NCBI GenBank assembly: GCA_948474755.1
Contig: CAOLHI010000619.1
Span: forward strand, 310,001 to 374,000
Source of the DNA: Ctenosaura bakeri
Lineage: Eukaryota > Chordata > Lepidosauria > Squamata > Iguanidae
Direction: 5' to 3'
DNA length: 64,000 bases
Shown here: positions 54,601 to 64,000 of the stretch, piece by piece
Position numbering within the stretch: position 1 is the stretch's first letter
Layout of the letters: each line of letters starts with the position of its first letter
Position numbers and translations under genes: made by a program
Notes under the pieces: generated by a model
What the model was told of the DNA's origin: nothing
What the model saw: the letters and a program-made list of their open reading frames with translations, nothing else
Database searches by the model: none

Positions 54601-57600
54601 TGTAGCTAGGTGGTTGATTTGGGTTTCGACTACCTTTCATCAAGACACCTTTAGCGGATCCCCATCCAGAATGGGTTACTTCTTCCTTTTTTCTTTCTTT
54701 TTTTTTTTTTTTTTTTGGTATTTCTATTTACCTGCCCTTTCTCTAGGCCCAATTTGCACAAATACACAGAGGGAGAGTACAAGGCAAAGCCAAGATGTGG
54801 CTCTTTCTTCTCACTCTTGCTACTGTTTGCAAGCAATGAAGGGTGGACAATCTAGAGTAGACCCTGGGAATGTTACTTTTAGGATTATAACTTCCACACT
54901 ACTTCAGTCAGCATGGGGATTTCTGTGGATATAGTAAAAAAAGTAACATTCCCAACTGTTACTCCAGTAGTAAGTGGCAAGTGCCCAGCAATCCCTACCC
55001 CTGATTCTGACTCAAAGTCTCATGTCTAGATTGTCCTGTGGAAATTTCTGTGAAATTTGCCACATTAAATGTTTAGTGTTAGTGAACCCAGCTCAGGGAA
55101 TAACACACTCACTGAGTATAAACACTGGTCGAGATCATGCATGGAACCTCTCCCAATCTAACGGCCCAAAAGCTATCTTAAAAGTCAGGCAGCCATACCA
55201 AGCAAAGGGGTTCTTCAGCACTGGCACCGAAGGTTACAAAAACAGTAAGTTGTGATACAATGAGCAGGAGCAGGGACCTCATGGGGGTGCTTCAACTTGG
55301 CTTGCTGGATGTATCATCCTTATGATGCTTCAACTTGGCTTGCTGGATGTATCATCCTTCAGTGCCCACTCACCAAACACCACAGTATGGCTGCTTGGCT
55401 TTTAAGATCGGTTTTAGGGGCATTTTTATTTATTTATTTATTTGTATCCCGCCTCTCCATATGGATCGAGGCGGCGAACAACAACTTGTGGTCATGGCAA
55501 TGGTGCCACAATTGTAAATGAGAACACAAAACAGTTACGATGTTGTAAGTCTAGCTTACAACATCATAACTACCTGACAAGGATGCCAGCCACCATGTTT
55601 TAATTTGCTGTCATATTTCATATGGTTTTTACCTTGTTTAAGCTATTGCTTTATTCTGGAATTGTTTCAACTTGTTTATTGTTTTATCTGTAAGCCACCT
55701 TAAATCCCATGACAAAGGGAGACAATAATGTTTTAGTAAATAAAATGTTCCTAAAACTTAATAAAAATATCATTTGGATCTTCTTAAAATACCATTCCAA
55801 AAATGTTGTTGCCTACTGTATTACATTAATTTGATGTAATTCATATTGTACGCAATTAATATTCTACACTGTGACACATACTATACTCTACAATGCTTTA
55901 AAATAAAATCCTCCTAAGTCTCCTTGTAAAACTGAAAGTGCTTGTTGCAACCCCAACAAGACCTGTCACTTCCCGTAGCTAGGCAAGTTGTTGCTCCCAT
56001 TAGCCACCAGATGGCAGTCCAGTGCAGCCATTGTTACTCCACAACACCGTATCTTCCTTTTTTCACTGCTCATGCGCGTGGCTCTGTATGCCAATTTTCC
56101 CAAGAGTTCCAGGTCAGATTTCAGAGTCTTGGCCACTGTTGTTATATATCAAAGAGCTGAGTCTTTATTAGTTGTGCATTTTCCATCACAAAAAAGAACA
56201 AATAACTTCCCAGTGCTCTCAAATACAGAAACCTCATCAGCTATAAAAATCTCAGAACTGATGAACTCAGGGAAGGAGGTGGGTCATTTTGTAAACAGTG
56301 TGGCCTTGACACTGAGGAGGCCAGGTTCTCATGAAACCAGGATTCCTGTAAAAATCTTCTTGATTTGTGTACCTGTTCGGTTGCTTTCAGATTGGTTCAG
56401 CAGGGGGTTCATTGACAGCCCAGACGTGAGTGGACTTCCAAAGATGTGTGAGGAAGGGAGACTGAATGTAGAGCCTGCCAGGGAGAATACCTGCAAAGAG
56501 AAAAATAATACGTGTGAGACAAACTCCTGTTATTAAGAGACACACTTTTCAAGCTTCCTAATAGATCTCTCACTAGTACTGAATGGCTGACCTTCTAGTG
56601 CAGTGCTTCTCAACCTTTGGTATTCTAGAGGTTTTGGGCATCAGCTCCCAGAATTACTGACTATAGGTCATACTGCCTGGGGCTTATGACAGTTGAAGTT
56701 CAGAACATCTGGAGTTGAAGTTCAGAACATCTGGTTGAGAACCACTGTTAGCAGAATGGCAGGAAGTGGATGGATCATACTGTGCTCTCTTGTCTTAAAG
56801 AAGCTCCAAAATAAAAAGAACTTCCAGATTATGAATCAAAAACCAGTAGCTATATTTACCATGAAAGCCACAGACAAAGATGAATAGTCTATGGCCCTAC
56901 CAGCCTTGAAACTTCTCTTTTTTTAGATTGTTAGAGAGCCATGAAACTTACTGCATGATCTTGGGCTAGTCACTCTCAACCTGCTCTGTCTTACTGGTTC
57001 ATTGTGTGGACAGAGTGGGCATGAGGAGAGCTATGCACACTGTCTTCAGCTCACTGGATAGAAGCCATGGAATAAATGAACTAAATAACCAACACAGTAA
57101 AGCACATTCAGTCACTCAATGCTTTTACTGGCCAGTAGGGTGGGTGTGGATTTAAGAATCACAGATTCTGAGTAGACAGTAGAACAGGAAGAAGCAAGAG
57201 AACTTCCGAGAACCAGTACCCCTAAACTTTAAGGCAGAGGTGGAGATCATGTGGCTCACAACTTTTCCCCCTAAAACAAGGTGCTGCCTCCCCCTTTCCA
57301 TTTAAATAAATTAATTTAGCCAAAATCCATCTGAACAAAACAAAACAGAGCAGAACTTTAAAAAACAGGAAGTGAATTTTTGGTCATATCTGTTTTCATT
57401 TTATGTGACTTCTATAACCCCTGGTGGATCCTAAGGCTAGAAGATTTGCCCCCTCCATGGCCTCTCAGAGCTCACCCACCCCTTTTTAAAGGTAAATAAT
57501 CATTCTTCCTCAGGCAAGCTTTATAGACATTCATTTTCTCTTTTATATATTTTAACTTCTTCTTCCTATTCATATACTGCCCAAGATCCTATTTGATGCT

Positions 57601-58046
57601 GGCAGAGCATAAATGACAGCTGGGGAAAAGGCACTGCATAAAGAAGTACTGTATATTTTTTGTGCAGTGCCCAGAACCGTACTTAAGCTGGCATAAGACT
57701 CCCAGAGGATTTCAGCTGTATGTTGCCAGAAGGGAGGATGAGTCTTTTGAATCTGTCCAACTCCAGAATGAATTCTTATGGGTGGTGGTGACAGAACTGG
57801 GAGCCTGAGCCTCACACAGAAATCACTAGTTATGATGCTGATGTTCCACGTCCTTCCTTACCTGGGTAGTGGATACAGAAGAGGAGGAGGAGGCTGGGAT
57901 GGTGCTAGCGAAGGGTGAGCGAGTGAGCTGGGGGAGTGACGAAGTGCCTTGATGAGCCAGAAGGCTGGAGGAGAGGGGAGTGCTGCACACCGTCCTGAGC
58001 ACCCCACCCCCATGCGAAATGGGGTCCTTGTTGCTTGTATAGATCC
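42255..58046 (-). CDS. MLLT6: MLLT6 (AF17), C-terminal half, nine exons
   Basis: Nine exons on the - strand (58046-57862, 56490-56373, 53598-53532, 52206-52067, 49363-49175, 48931-48843, 45449-45076, 43293-43185, 42665-42255) join in phase into about 560 codons. The product aligns from memory with human MLLT6 from GIYTSNKDPISHGGG onward. It has a Ser/Thr/Pro-rich part, the octapeptide EQLLEKQG, a leucine zipper (MLKALHSLQKENQRLQEQI) and Gln-rich segments. The octapeptide/zipper region of AF17 and AF10 binds the histone H3K79 methyltransferase DOT1L, and is the part joined to MLL in leukaemia fusions. The N-terminal PHD-finger exons lie beyond the right edge. CISD3 follows downstream on the same strand, as in human. 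Confidence 0.96.
43185..43293 (-). CDS. MLLT6: MLLT6 exon (eighth in window)
   Basis: After CATCTCCAG it completes a Ser codon and reads MPSTTHLTEQQRQLFSQHEL then QLQQLQQLLTSQPLSP, ending before GTATGT. The LTEQQR-L and LQQLQQLL blocks are typical of AF17/AF10. Confidence 0.93.
43447..43905 (+). mobile_element. Pogo/Tigger-like non-autonomous DNA transposon
   Basis: Starts CAGTTGGCTCTCCACATCTG after TA (43445-43446) and ends ATGTGGAGAGCCAGCTG before TA (43906-43907). It has terminal inverted repeats of about 20 bases. It lies in the MLLT6 intron upstream of the eighth exon and is inverted relative to 41156-41611. Confidence 0.75.
43910..45070 (-). other. MLLT6 intronic stretch, no exon
   Basis: Together with 43294-43446 this is the intron between the seventh and eighth exons. 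Only a short A/T simple tract (44305-44330) and a MITE-like fragment (44800-44910) are seen. Confidence 0.6.
45076..45449 (-). CDS. MLLT6: MLLT6 exon (seventh in window), Ser- and Gln-rich
   Basis: Starts DPHSGCPSRSSSSLSFHSTP, which is nearly unchanged from human, then PPLPLLQQSPASLSL. A short poly-Gln stretch (VQQQQQQPQQQPP) is followed by VDGLLGNLGGQQVPINGILG GLNGA. It ends AG before GTAAGG. The 186-codon open frame over the same DNA is another frame and a shadow. Confidence 0.94.
45450..47557 (-). other. MLLT6 intronic stretch, no exon
   Basis: T-rich simple tracts lie near 45955-45995, 46040-46060 and 46098-46118. A 'contact-type' palindrome fragment lies at 45770-45840. No coding signal was found. 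Confidence 0.55.
47558..48153 (+). mobile_element. Helitron-like non-autonomous element with a captured half-MITE
   Basis: Begins TCTAATATATAGAAATC after an A and ends CTAG before a T, the Helitron target rule. Eight bases before CTAG is a perfect 6-bp hairpin, CCTGGGTAACCCCAGG (48126-48141). The 3' terminal 192 bases are present twice in tandem (47781-47972 and 47973-48153), each with the hairpin (CCTGGGCAACGCCAGG in the first). At 47627-47700 it carries half of an M-family MITE. A partial copy in reverse is at 23391-23716. No Rep/helicase gene is present. Confidence 0.6.
48212..48560 (+). mobile_element. tRNA-derived SINE of another family, interrupted by a palindrome
   Basis: AGAGTGGTATAATGGTTAGA (tRNA-like box A) is separated from GAGAGATCTGGGTTCTACTC and CACTGAGCCATGAAATTCAC by a 'contact-type' palindrome at about 48240-48378. 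The tail CATTGCCCTGAGCTCACTGG, then AAGTGGAATAAAATG, resembles a CR1/L2-type end. A related tail lies at 57025-57085. Confidence 0.6.
48843..48931 (-). CDS. MLLT6: MLLT6 exon (sixth in window)
   Basis: An 89-bp exon after TTTCTAG: CNSDSLSITKSPPCKNSFGI then ENSLSTSSE, ending GAG before GTACAG. The pattern S-D-SLS-TKSPP-K-S-G-NSLSTSSE matches human MLLT6. Confidence 0.92.
49175..49363 (-). CDS. MLLT6: MLLT6 exon with the leucine zipper
   Basis: Reads IVEMLKALHSLQKENQRLQE then QIMTLAAKKERLQLLNVQLS and VPFPVVTTSNGPSGQAQYIL. Heptad-spaced Leu/Ile residues form the coiled coil that, with the octapeptide, contacts DOT1L. The acceptor is TTCTGCAG and the donor GTAAGA. Confidence 0.96.
49364..52066 (-). 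other. MLLT6 intron between the fourth and fifth exons
   Basis: No extra exon was found. It holds 'contact-type' palindromes (49790-49905, 50670-50795) and a diverged MITE at 51788-51995; the rest is AT-rich. Confidence 0.6.
51788..51995. mobile_element. Diverged palindromic MITE with CCACTTTAACTG arms
   Basis: AGTGCTATTATTCCACTTTA then ACTGACATGATTCTATC faces GGAACCATGGCAGTTAAAGT then GGAATAATAGCACTATA. The spacer has GGCTGAGAATTTTAAATGCC. It links the CACTTTAACTG class and the CACTTTCAAC class. Confidence 0.6.
52067..52206 (-). CDS. MLLT6: MLLT6 exon with the octapeptide motif
   Basis: Reads SPISSLPTLFDQTVATSSGQ then LENVPQATPNIEQLLEKQGN and GEAGVN before GTGAGTC. EQLLEKQG is the octapeptide of AF17 (EQLLERQW in AF10) that precedes the zipper. 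Confidence 0.94.
52207..53531 (-). other. MLLT6 intronic stretch, no exon
   Basis: AT-rich, without a recognisable repeat apart from short fragments. No supported coding. Confidence 0.5.
53532..53598 (-). CDS. MLLT6: MLLT6 exon (third in window)
   Basis: A 67-bp exon, EPDLEDCNFACRGSSPQESL SSM, between AATTCCAG and GTAAGTTGG. It is too short to appear as an open frame of its own but its phases fit both neighbours. Confidence 0.9.
55288..55363. repeat. Tandem duplication, 38-bp unit, two copies
   Basis: The unit TGCTTCAACTTGGCTTGCTG GATGTATCATCCTTATGA occurs at 55288-55325 and again from 55326, almost unchanged. Confidence 0.8.
55600..55745 (+). mobile_element. LINE 3' end, CR1/L2-like
   Basis: GTTTTAATTTGCTGTCATAT, then ATTGTTTTATCTGTAAGCCA CCTTAAATCCC and AAATAAAATG. 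The GTAAGCCACCTTAAATCC signature is the usual end of reptile L2/CR1-group LINEs. Confidence 0.5.
56373..56490 (-). CDS. MLLT6: MLLT6 exon (second in window)
   Basis: Reads VFSLAGSTFSLPSSHIFGSP then LTSGLSMNPLLNQSESNRT, and leaves a G before GTACAC. The donor is GTACAC, weaker than the others. The 182-codon open frame on the + strand across this exon is antisense noise. Confidence 0.92.
56601..56747. mobile_element. Palindromic 'contact-type' MITE with an internal duplication
   Basis: CAGTGCTTCTCAACCTTTGG opens it and GGTTGAGAACCACTG closes it. The right arm carries the unit AGTTGAAGTTCAGAACATCT GG twice in tandem (56691-56712 and 56713-56734). Confidence 0.7.
57085..57861 (-). other. MLLT6 intronic stretch, no exon
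   Basis: Nothing recognised beyond AT-rich sequence. Confidence 0.5.
57862..58046 (-). CDS. MLLT6: MLLT6 exon (first in window)
   Basis: Starts two bases into a Gly codon and reads GIYTSNKDPISHGGGVLRTV then CSTPLSSSLLAHQGTSSLPQ and LTRSPFASTIPASSSSSVST TQ. It ends CAG before GTAAGG. A 66-codon open frame in another frame here is a shadow. Confidence 0.92.
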
Positions 58047-58321
58047 CTGCATAGACAAATCAAAGTAGGACCTGAGACAAGGCAGCCAGACGCTATGAAA
58101 AGGTCATTCCTGCTCTACGTGCCTGACACATATTTATTTAGAAATTCCCCTTCTCTCCCAATCAAGATGGTATAACAATATTCCCTTACTGTCCTGAAAT
58201 AATACATACCAATAGGGCATGCCAGCATTATACCCATTTTATAGAACTGAATGGCATTTCTAATGAACAGCATAACAAATGAATGCCTGTTTCTTGTTCA
58301 GTGTCTGAGATTCACACAGAG

Positions 58322-58457
58322 CAGGGATGGGAAATGTTCTGCTGCATCCAGATGCTGAACTTCAGCTCCCATCATCCCTCATCATTGGCTATGCTGCTCA
58401 GAGCTGGCAGAAGTTGTAGCCCAACTGTATCTGAACAGCTATAAATTTCCCACCTCT
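58322..58457. mobile_element. Palindromic 'contact-type' MITE
   Basis: CAGGGATGGGAAATGTTCTG and TTCAGCTCCCATCATCCCTC face AGAAGTTGTAGCCCAACTGT and ATTTCCCACCTCTGAG. Confidence 0.55.
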
Positions 58458-58930
58458 GAGATATTGCATTCTCCCAGTCCATAAACAACAATGTATTGAT
58501 TGTGGGAATATTATTTTCTGGGTCAGAGTGAATGAGATTTGGAGTGCTATCTGAAAACTCTAGGCAGGAGTTATGACATTACAGATGACACCGTACAAAT
58601 TCCCTCCTCTCCCCCCTCCCAGTACCTGGCCCATATTGTGACTCAAAAAGCAGAGATGAGTAGTATGTGGTAATATGATGTTATTAGACTGCAACTCTCA
58701 AGATCCCTTGCCTATGCTACCAAGGGCTGATGAAAGCCAGCGTGCAAGTACATCTGGATGACCACCCCTACTCTAGAGGCAAGGACAAACACTCTTACCA
58801 CATCCACTCTGAATGTACCAGTTCCTTACCACAGTCAAGATCAGCACAAAGTGGTTCCTCACATTGAAAGCAAAAATCTATTTATTATTTTATATCTTAA
58901 AATATTTATATCCCACCTTATAGCAAAAAG

Positions 58931-59166
58931 AGAGCCAACATGGTATAGTGGTTTAAATATTGAACTACTACTCTAGAGGCCAGGGTTCCAATCCCTGCTC
59001 GGCCATGGAAACCCAGTGGGTTACCTTGGGCAAGTCACACTCTCTCAGCCTCAAAAGGAATCCAAAGGCAAACCTCCTCTGAATGAATCTTGCTGAGATA
59101 AATCTGTGACAGGTTTGCCTTAGCATTGCCACAAGTTGGAAATGACTTGAAGGCACACAACAACAA
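58931..59166 (+). mobile_element. Sauria-type SINE
   Basis: A well-preserved copy: GAGCCAACATGGTATAGTGG, GGTTCCAATCCCTGCTCGGC, GGCAAGTCACACTCTCTCAG, CACAAGTTGGAAATGACTTG and an ACACAACAACAA tail. Confidence 0.8.
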
Positions 59167-59216
59167 TATTGAAAAGATTTCAAGATAGCTTACAAATAAC
59201 ATTAAAACATGTAGAG

Positions 59217-59424
59217 TCGAAGGCTTTCACGGCCAGAATCCATTGGTTCTTGTGGGTTTTTCAGGCTTTGAGACCGTGTTCTGGTTGTATTTTCTCCTGA
59301 CGTTTTGCCTGCATCTGTGGCTGGCATCTTCCTCTGAAGATGCCAGCCACAGATGCAGGTGAAACGTCAGGAAAAAATACAACCAGAACACGGTCTCAAA
59401 GCCCGAAAAACCCACAAGAACCAA
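59217..59424. repeat. Long inverted repeat (hairpin), possibly Penelope-derived
   Basis: The arms at about 59247-59335 and 59336-59424 are complementary over some 85 bases with few mismatches, meeting at CTTCCTCTGAAG. The left flank reads GTCGAAGGCTTTCACGGCC. The same words occur widely in reptile and fish repeats; a Penelope-like origin is a guess. Confidence 0.6.
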
Positions 59425-59559
59425 CATTAAAACAAGTTAAACAGTTTAAAATAATAAAAATAACTGAAATAAGCTAAAACATATGAAGCATCACAATGAA
59501 TTAAAAACAGATTTAAAAGATAAGAAGTTTTTAAAACTATGTACATCAGTATTTGAACA

Positions 59560-59748
59560 TGTGTGATGTTGTGGTTTGAATTCTGGAGAACAGGGTTCAA
59601 ATCCTTGCTTGGCCATGGAAATCCAGTGGCTGACCTAGTGCAAGTCACACTCTCTCACAGCCTCAGAAGAAGGCAAAGGCAATCCTCTCTGAACAAATCT
59701 TGCTAGGAAAACCCAATGACAGAGTGGCCTTGAAGGCACACAATAACA
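59560..59748 (+). mobile_element. Sauria-type SINE
   Basis: GATGTTGTGGTTTGAATTCT, GGTTCAAATCCTTGCTTGGC, CACTCTCTCACAGCC and CCTTGAAGGCACACAATA. Part of the 3' core is deleted. Confidence 0.7.
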
Positions 59749-60540
59749 TGCATCTGTATTTAGGATGAATTAATGAGGCCTTAAGGCCTTGATGAACAGC
59801 CAAGTATTCACTTGGCACCTAGATGAAATGGCGGACTTCTTCCAACCCTAAGACTCTGTGATTCTACAACTATGCAGAAGTTGTACGCAGCCCTGACTGG
59901 TTTGCCTGCTGTGATGTCACCAAGAAACATTTCCTCTAACTGCCACGTCCCAGAATCCCCAAGGCAGTTTACACAAAATGTTTTGCATTTTTCTAATAGA
60001 AATTTTTTAAAATGAAGGGAATTATAAACACCTGAACATTTTTTTAAAAAATGCCAGAAAGGGAGAAATAGGGACAGTCTGATTGAACCCTAGTGCAAGA
60101 GTTGTAAATGACAGCTGAGCCAAGATTTGATTCAATGGCATGCATCTTTGGCACTACAGTTGCAAAGTTGGGAGGAAGCCAAGCAGTTGAAGAATTCACA
60201 GTAAGCTCTGTTTTGCTTCTGGCCACCACCACACATCAGAAGCATCCGCCTTCCCTGTTGCACCAGCTCAGTTTGCAAATAGGCATCTTGCTTACAGAAT
60301 GAGTGGAGGCTGCTGAAACTGAGTAGCCTCAAGGCAAAATGTGGGGAAACTCCTAGTTAATCTCATACCTTCCCAACCCAGCTATAGGTCTTTAAGGCTT
60401 TACTTTGAGACTTTAGCTGGAATTTCTAGGGATATGGGTGGATGCAGGTTGTCCTCTCAGGTATTGTGCTTTGAGATGAACGCTGAAAGCAAACATGCTT
60501 ACTACTCAAGAGTAAGCCCACCAAACAACAGTGTGGCTTA

Positions 60541-60743
60541 GGCCATTTCTGCACTACACTGTTACAGTGCTATTATTTCACTTTCAACATCCTGTGGAAT
60601 TCTGGGGCTTGTAGTTATCTGAGGCCAAAGAGCTCTCTGGCTGAGAATTCTAAATGCCCCTCCCTAAACTGCAAACCCCAGGATTCCATAGGAGGTTGAA
60701 AGTGGAATGATAGCACTATAACAGTGTAGCACGGAAATGGGCC
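60541..60743. mobile_element. Palindromic MITE, long class (M12)
   Basis: GGCCATTTCTGCACTACACT to AGCACGGAAATGGGCC with TTA at 60538-60540 and 60744-60746 as target duplication. Confidence 0.85.
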
Positions 60744-61171
60744 TTACTTCTGAGCAAACAGCCTAGAATTGCATCGCAACTATTTCACTCCTGGCACAAA
60801 TCTCCCCTTCTTGAGTAGGAGTTTATATAGGCACCATTTCAGCCAAACAGATACAGCCAAATCTTATTTTTTGAACTAATAATCTGAGTGAGTGATTAAA
60901 AAAAAAAGTAAACCAATGGTGACATATCTCCTTCCATATTAATAACAGATGTGAGTTCTGGAAATAAATAAATGGAGGAGGGGACAGCCAAGCATCCCTA
61001 CTACTCCATTCTGCTGATAGCTATGGCTATCCTGTAGAGCCTACAGCAAAAGCTCCTGCTCAGTAGGATTTATACCTTCGTCCATGGCCACTTCCTAGAC
61101 TACCTTGAACAGTTCCCCATTAGGCAGAATTCCACCTGCTTAATTCTAACCTCACATCAGGGATGACCTGG

Positions 61172-61372
61172 GCCATTTCTGCCCTACACTGTTATAGTGC
61201 TACTATTCTACTTTCAACATCCTGTAGAATTCTGGGCTTTGTAGTTTACAGAGGCCAAAGAGCTCTCTGGTTGAGAATTCTAAATGCCCCTCCCTAAACT
61301 GCAAACCCCAAGATTCCATAGGATGTTGAAAGTGGAATAATAGCACCATAACAGTGCAGTGTGGAAATGGCC
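61172..61372. mobile_element. Palindromic MITE, long class (M13)
   Basis: GGCCATTTCTGCCCTACACT to CAGTGTGGAAATGGCC. All internal blocks are present; the target duplication is not clear (CTG against TTG). Confidence 0.8.
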
Positions 61373-64000
61373 TTGGTTGCCGATCCAGCACTTGTAAACC
61401 CCAGCAGGCACAGACAGTGGATTGTCCTCAAGTGAAAAGTCTCTCCCACTCTCTTTCTCAGAACACAATAGAATGAGGTAAAAGAAGAAATATTGCCTGA
61501 GGTTGTGGTTATGGGAGGCATGCTGTTCGCAGGAGCTCCTCCCTGAAAAATAATTACACCCTGAATTCTCTCTCTCTCTCTCTTCCCCAGCAACTCCCCT
61601 GCCCTAGGGTAGACCAGCAAGAGGAAAAGGCCCGCTGTCATCAGGAGACTAAATGAAGCCAAACTACACCTCCTCCCACATGCTCTCACAAATTTCCTCC
61701 TCCCTCCCTATCTGTCTGTCCACTGTGAGCTGAAAAGAAGCATCTGCAAACAAGTCAGCAGAGACAGGGGCAAAGCAGCTGCCAAACAAATCAGCCTTGG
61801 CATGCCCAGCCTCTCGCTTCCTTCCTCTTAACTCTTTCTTGCCAACACTGCTCCTTTTGCAAGTACTTTTCACAGAAAAGGGTACGTTAGGCTGAATTTT
61901 CTGGCATTTGTTTTGTTTAACCCTGGCATGTTTCCAAAAATGCTTTTCTGGATGTTCTTTAGTGTACAGTGGAGATCAGTACTCACAGTCAAGAGAGCAC
62001 ATACAACCAGAGACCAGAGACTTTCTGTGGGCTATAAATCACCAAGCCCCCTTGATTGGGGGATTCTGGGAGTTGTAGTTCACAGAAGTATATTTTTCTA
62101 GCTCTTATATGTGCTGTGATTTCACTACATACTGGGGTGCTGGATAAATTGCTTTGGCACAGTGGCATTGATGGGAAAACATTGATGGAAGTCATGCAAG
62201 TTGGGCCTCCAGAGAAAGCCAGCCATAGCATGAGCCAAAGTACAATCGCCCAAGACAGCAGATTTGGGGCTTCACGAAAAGGCTCTAAATTTTTTGCTAT
62301 TTACTTTGTTGTTAATTTGTGTTTTACTACCAGGGAGAAAGAGGTGTACTTATAAGATTTTCCACCCCCAGGTGCAAAGGTATTTTGGGTATTCTTAGGT
62401 ACCCTGAACCTCATCATTGAGCAGAACATTAACTGCTGCTGTGACTCAGCTAGCAAAATCTCAAGGACTGGCCCTCTCTTCAGATATTGTTGGACTCTGA
62501 CTCCGTCCATCCCCCACCATCAGCTAGGACCTATGAGAGCTACAGCCAAACAATATATGGAGCAGAGCTAAGAAAGCATTGCTTTTTGGGCTACAACTCC
62601 CAGAATCCCCAACCAGCATGAGCATGGCCAAAAATATCTTTTCTATGCTCTGCTCTGGAGGAGAAAAATGTTGCCCAGTCCTTCTATAAATTCTAATCTG
62701 GGAACAATTGTCACTGAACTCAGTGGTACCTACTTCCTAGTAAATATGCCTTGGATTATGGTTATCTGCTCTCATTTTGACACAAATTATAGTCAAGACT
62801 GTTTGCATATTCTGAAATTCTACAAAAGTCTAAAAAAAAATAGAGGATAGGTACTGGGAGCACAACTTGGACTTCTGAGAATTTCAGCTAACTTAAAAAA
62901 ATGTTTATTTTTTTAAAAAAATGATGATAAATGCAGAAATAAATGCTTTGTAACGTTTTAAAGAAGATTAGCTCTAGGCAATGATTATTCTGGAAGAATA
63001 ACCATTTCAGTACATTACAAACATAAAGGTATTAGTAAATAAACATACACTGCCGGTTGTGGAGACAGAGAGAGAGAGAAAGAAAGGGGGGCGGGAATAT
63101 CTGTGATCATGGTACACGGGAAGAATGGGAGAAACATGTTGTGACACTGGTGGTGATTGCTCTCCCAGCAAAACCTGAAATTTAAAAAAGAATCATCCGA
63201 CAACCAACCTACATGTTTAGTATAGCCCATAGCTTGTTCCAAAACTGAACTGCCTACAAAACAAAATCTTTTGCAGATTTCAGATGCTTCAATGATTTGA
63301 CACTGTCTTCCTATTATATCATCTGGCCAGGGTGGCTGATGGCTCCTACGTCAGTGGTGAATCATTCGGGGTTTAGTCTGAACTTTAAAGGAACTATCCA
63401 TGGTGTTCACTGCTGTCTCCAAAACAGGCTCAACATTTTGGATACCTCCAAGGACTCCAGGACTGAAACTGGAGAAAATTTGCCATTCCACTGACATGGA
63501 AACAGCCAGCCCTGACTGCCATTTGGGCTGAGACAATAAACCTCTGAATATAAATGAGCTTGGCGTTCAGACTTTGCTGTTTTGGCACATTAAGTACATG
63601 TCTGGCATAACAGTGTTCTACACCTTCTGCAAGTCTATCTAGTTGTCCACCGCCATCTCCTCTTGAACTCTTCTATCAGATAAGAAGGAAATGTAACTTC
63701 ACAAAACTAAGAGAAGGATTGTCATAGAATACATTGTGGGAACTTGCAACTTTTCATCAGCACCATTCATCCCCTTTCCGAATGTCCTTTCCAGGAAGTA
63801 CACAGAGGTGGGGAATTTGTGACTCTCCAATGTTGTTCGACTACAGTTTCCACCAGTTTGGCCTATGGTGAGGGATGTTTGGAGTAGCAGTTTGCTTGCA
63901 TATGGAAAGCTACAGGTTCCCCATCTCTGATGGAGAGAACTAATACTGCTCCTATTTTAGAGAGACATTTACACCCAGTACTACAAACAACCCTTCACTT
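61373..64000. other. Right edge: upstream MLLT6 intron
   Basis: No MLLT6 exon or other gene is seen. Simple repeats (TC)n near 61568-61585 and (GA)n near 63065-63085, and 'contact-type' palindromes at 62480-62650 and 63801-63930, are the only recognisable content. Confidence 0.55.

Larger units (their letters stand above)
53599..56372 (-). other. MLLT6 intron between the second and third exons
   Basis: Contains (AATGAATT)n near 54108-54140, a poly-T run at 54700-54717, a 38-bp tandem duplication at 55288-55363, a (TTTA)n run with a LINE fragment at 55425-55500, and a CR1/L2-like LINE end at 55600-55745. No further exon. Confidence 0.6.

Noticed and set aside
55988..56536. A 182-codon open frame on the + strand
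   Set aside because: It runs antisense over an MLLT6 exon; codon pattern and content show no known protein. The - strand exon explains the low stop density.
58931..59000. tRNA gene (A and B boxes)
   Set aside because: The boxes belong to the head of a Sauria-type SINE; no full cloverleaf can be drawn.

Overview
The window looks like nuclear DNA of a squamate reptile (lizard or snake). It has spliced vertebrate genes with GT-AG introns and CpG-rich first exons. Its repeats are those of squamates: tRNA-derived Sauria-type SINEs ending in ACA repeats, a 5S-derived SINE, a Bov-B LINE 3' end, a decayed L1, CR1 remnants and very many palindromic MITEs. The species cannot be fixed from the sequence alone. 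There is no bacterial or viral gene content and no CRISPR array.

Layout. (1) 1-10.8 kb, + strand: a complete five-exon COQ10-family gene (mitochondrial coenzyme Q-binding START-domain protein), exons 229-335, 3127-3309, 3863-4054, 9320-9421 and 10208-10366. Exon 3 has one C too few in a C run, which breaks the frame as given. (2) 10.8-19.3 kb: intergenic, repeats only. (3) 19.36-23.02 kb, - strand: complete three-exon CISD3 (mitochondrial protein with two CDGSH iron-sulfur motifs, 127 aa). (4) 23.2-42 kb: intergenic, with a 5'-truncated L1 (about 28.4-30.7 kb), SINEs, a Bov-B fragment and MITEs; the right part probably includes the MLLT6 3' UTR. (5) 42.26-58.05 kb, - strand: the last nine visible coding exons (about 560 codons) of MLLT6 (AF17), including the octapeptide/leucine-zipper region; the PHD-finger half lies beyond the right edge. 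(6) 58-64 kb: upstream MLLT6 intron, repeats only.

MLLT6 and CISD3 lie head-to-tail, as in human 17q12. The COQ10-family gene is convergent with CISD3. Human COQ10A and COQ10B lie elsewhere (12q13 and 2q33), so this gene may be a third COQ10 paralogue. COQ10 and CISD3 both serve mitochondria; MLLT6 is a nuclear chromatin factor, so nothing suggests a functional cluster.

The repeats carry most of the unexplained structure: near-perfect hairpin MITEs with 3-bp target duplications, several nested insertions that order the families in time, a Helitron-like element carrying half a MITE, and an inverted pair of about 460-bp DNA transposons flanking the last two MLLT6 coding exons.
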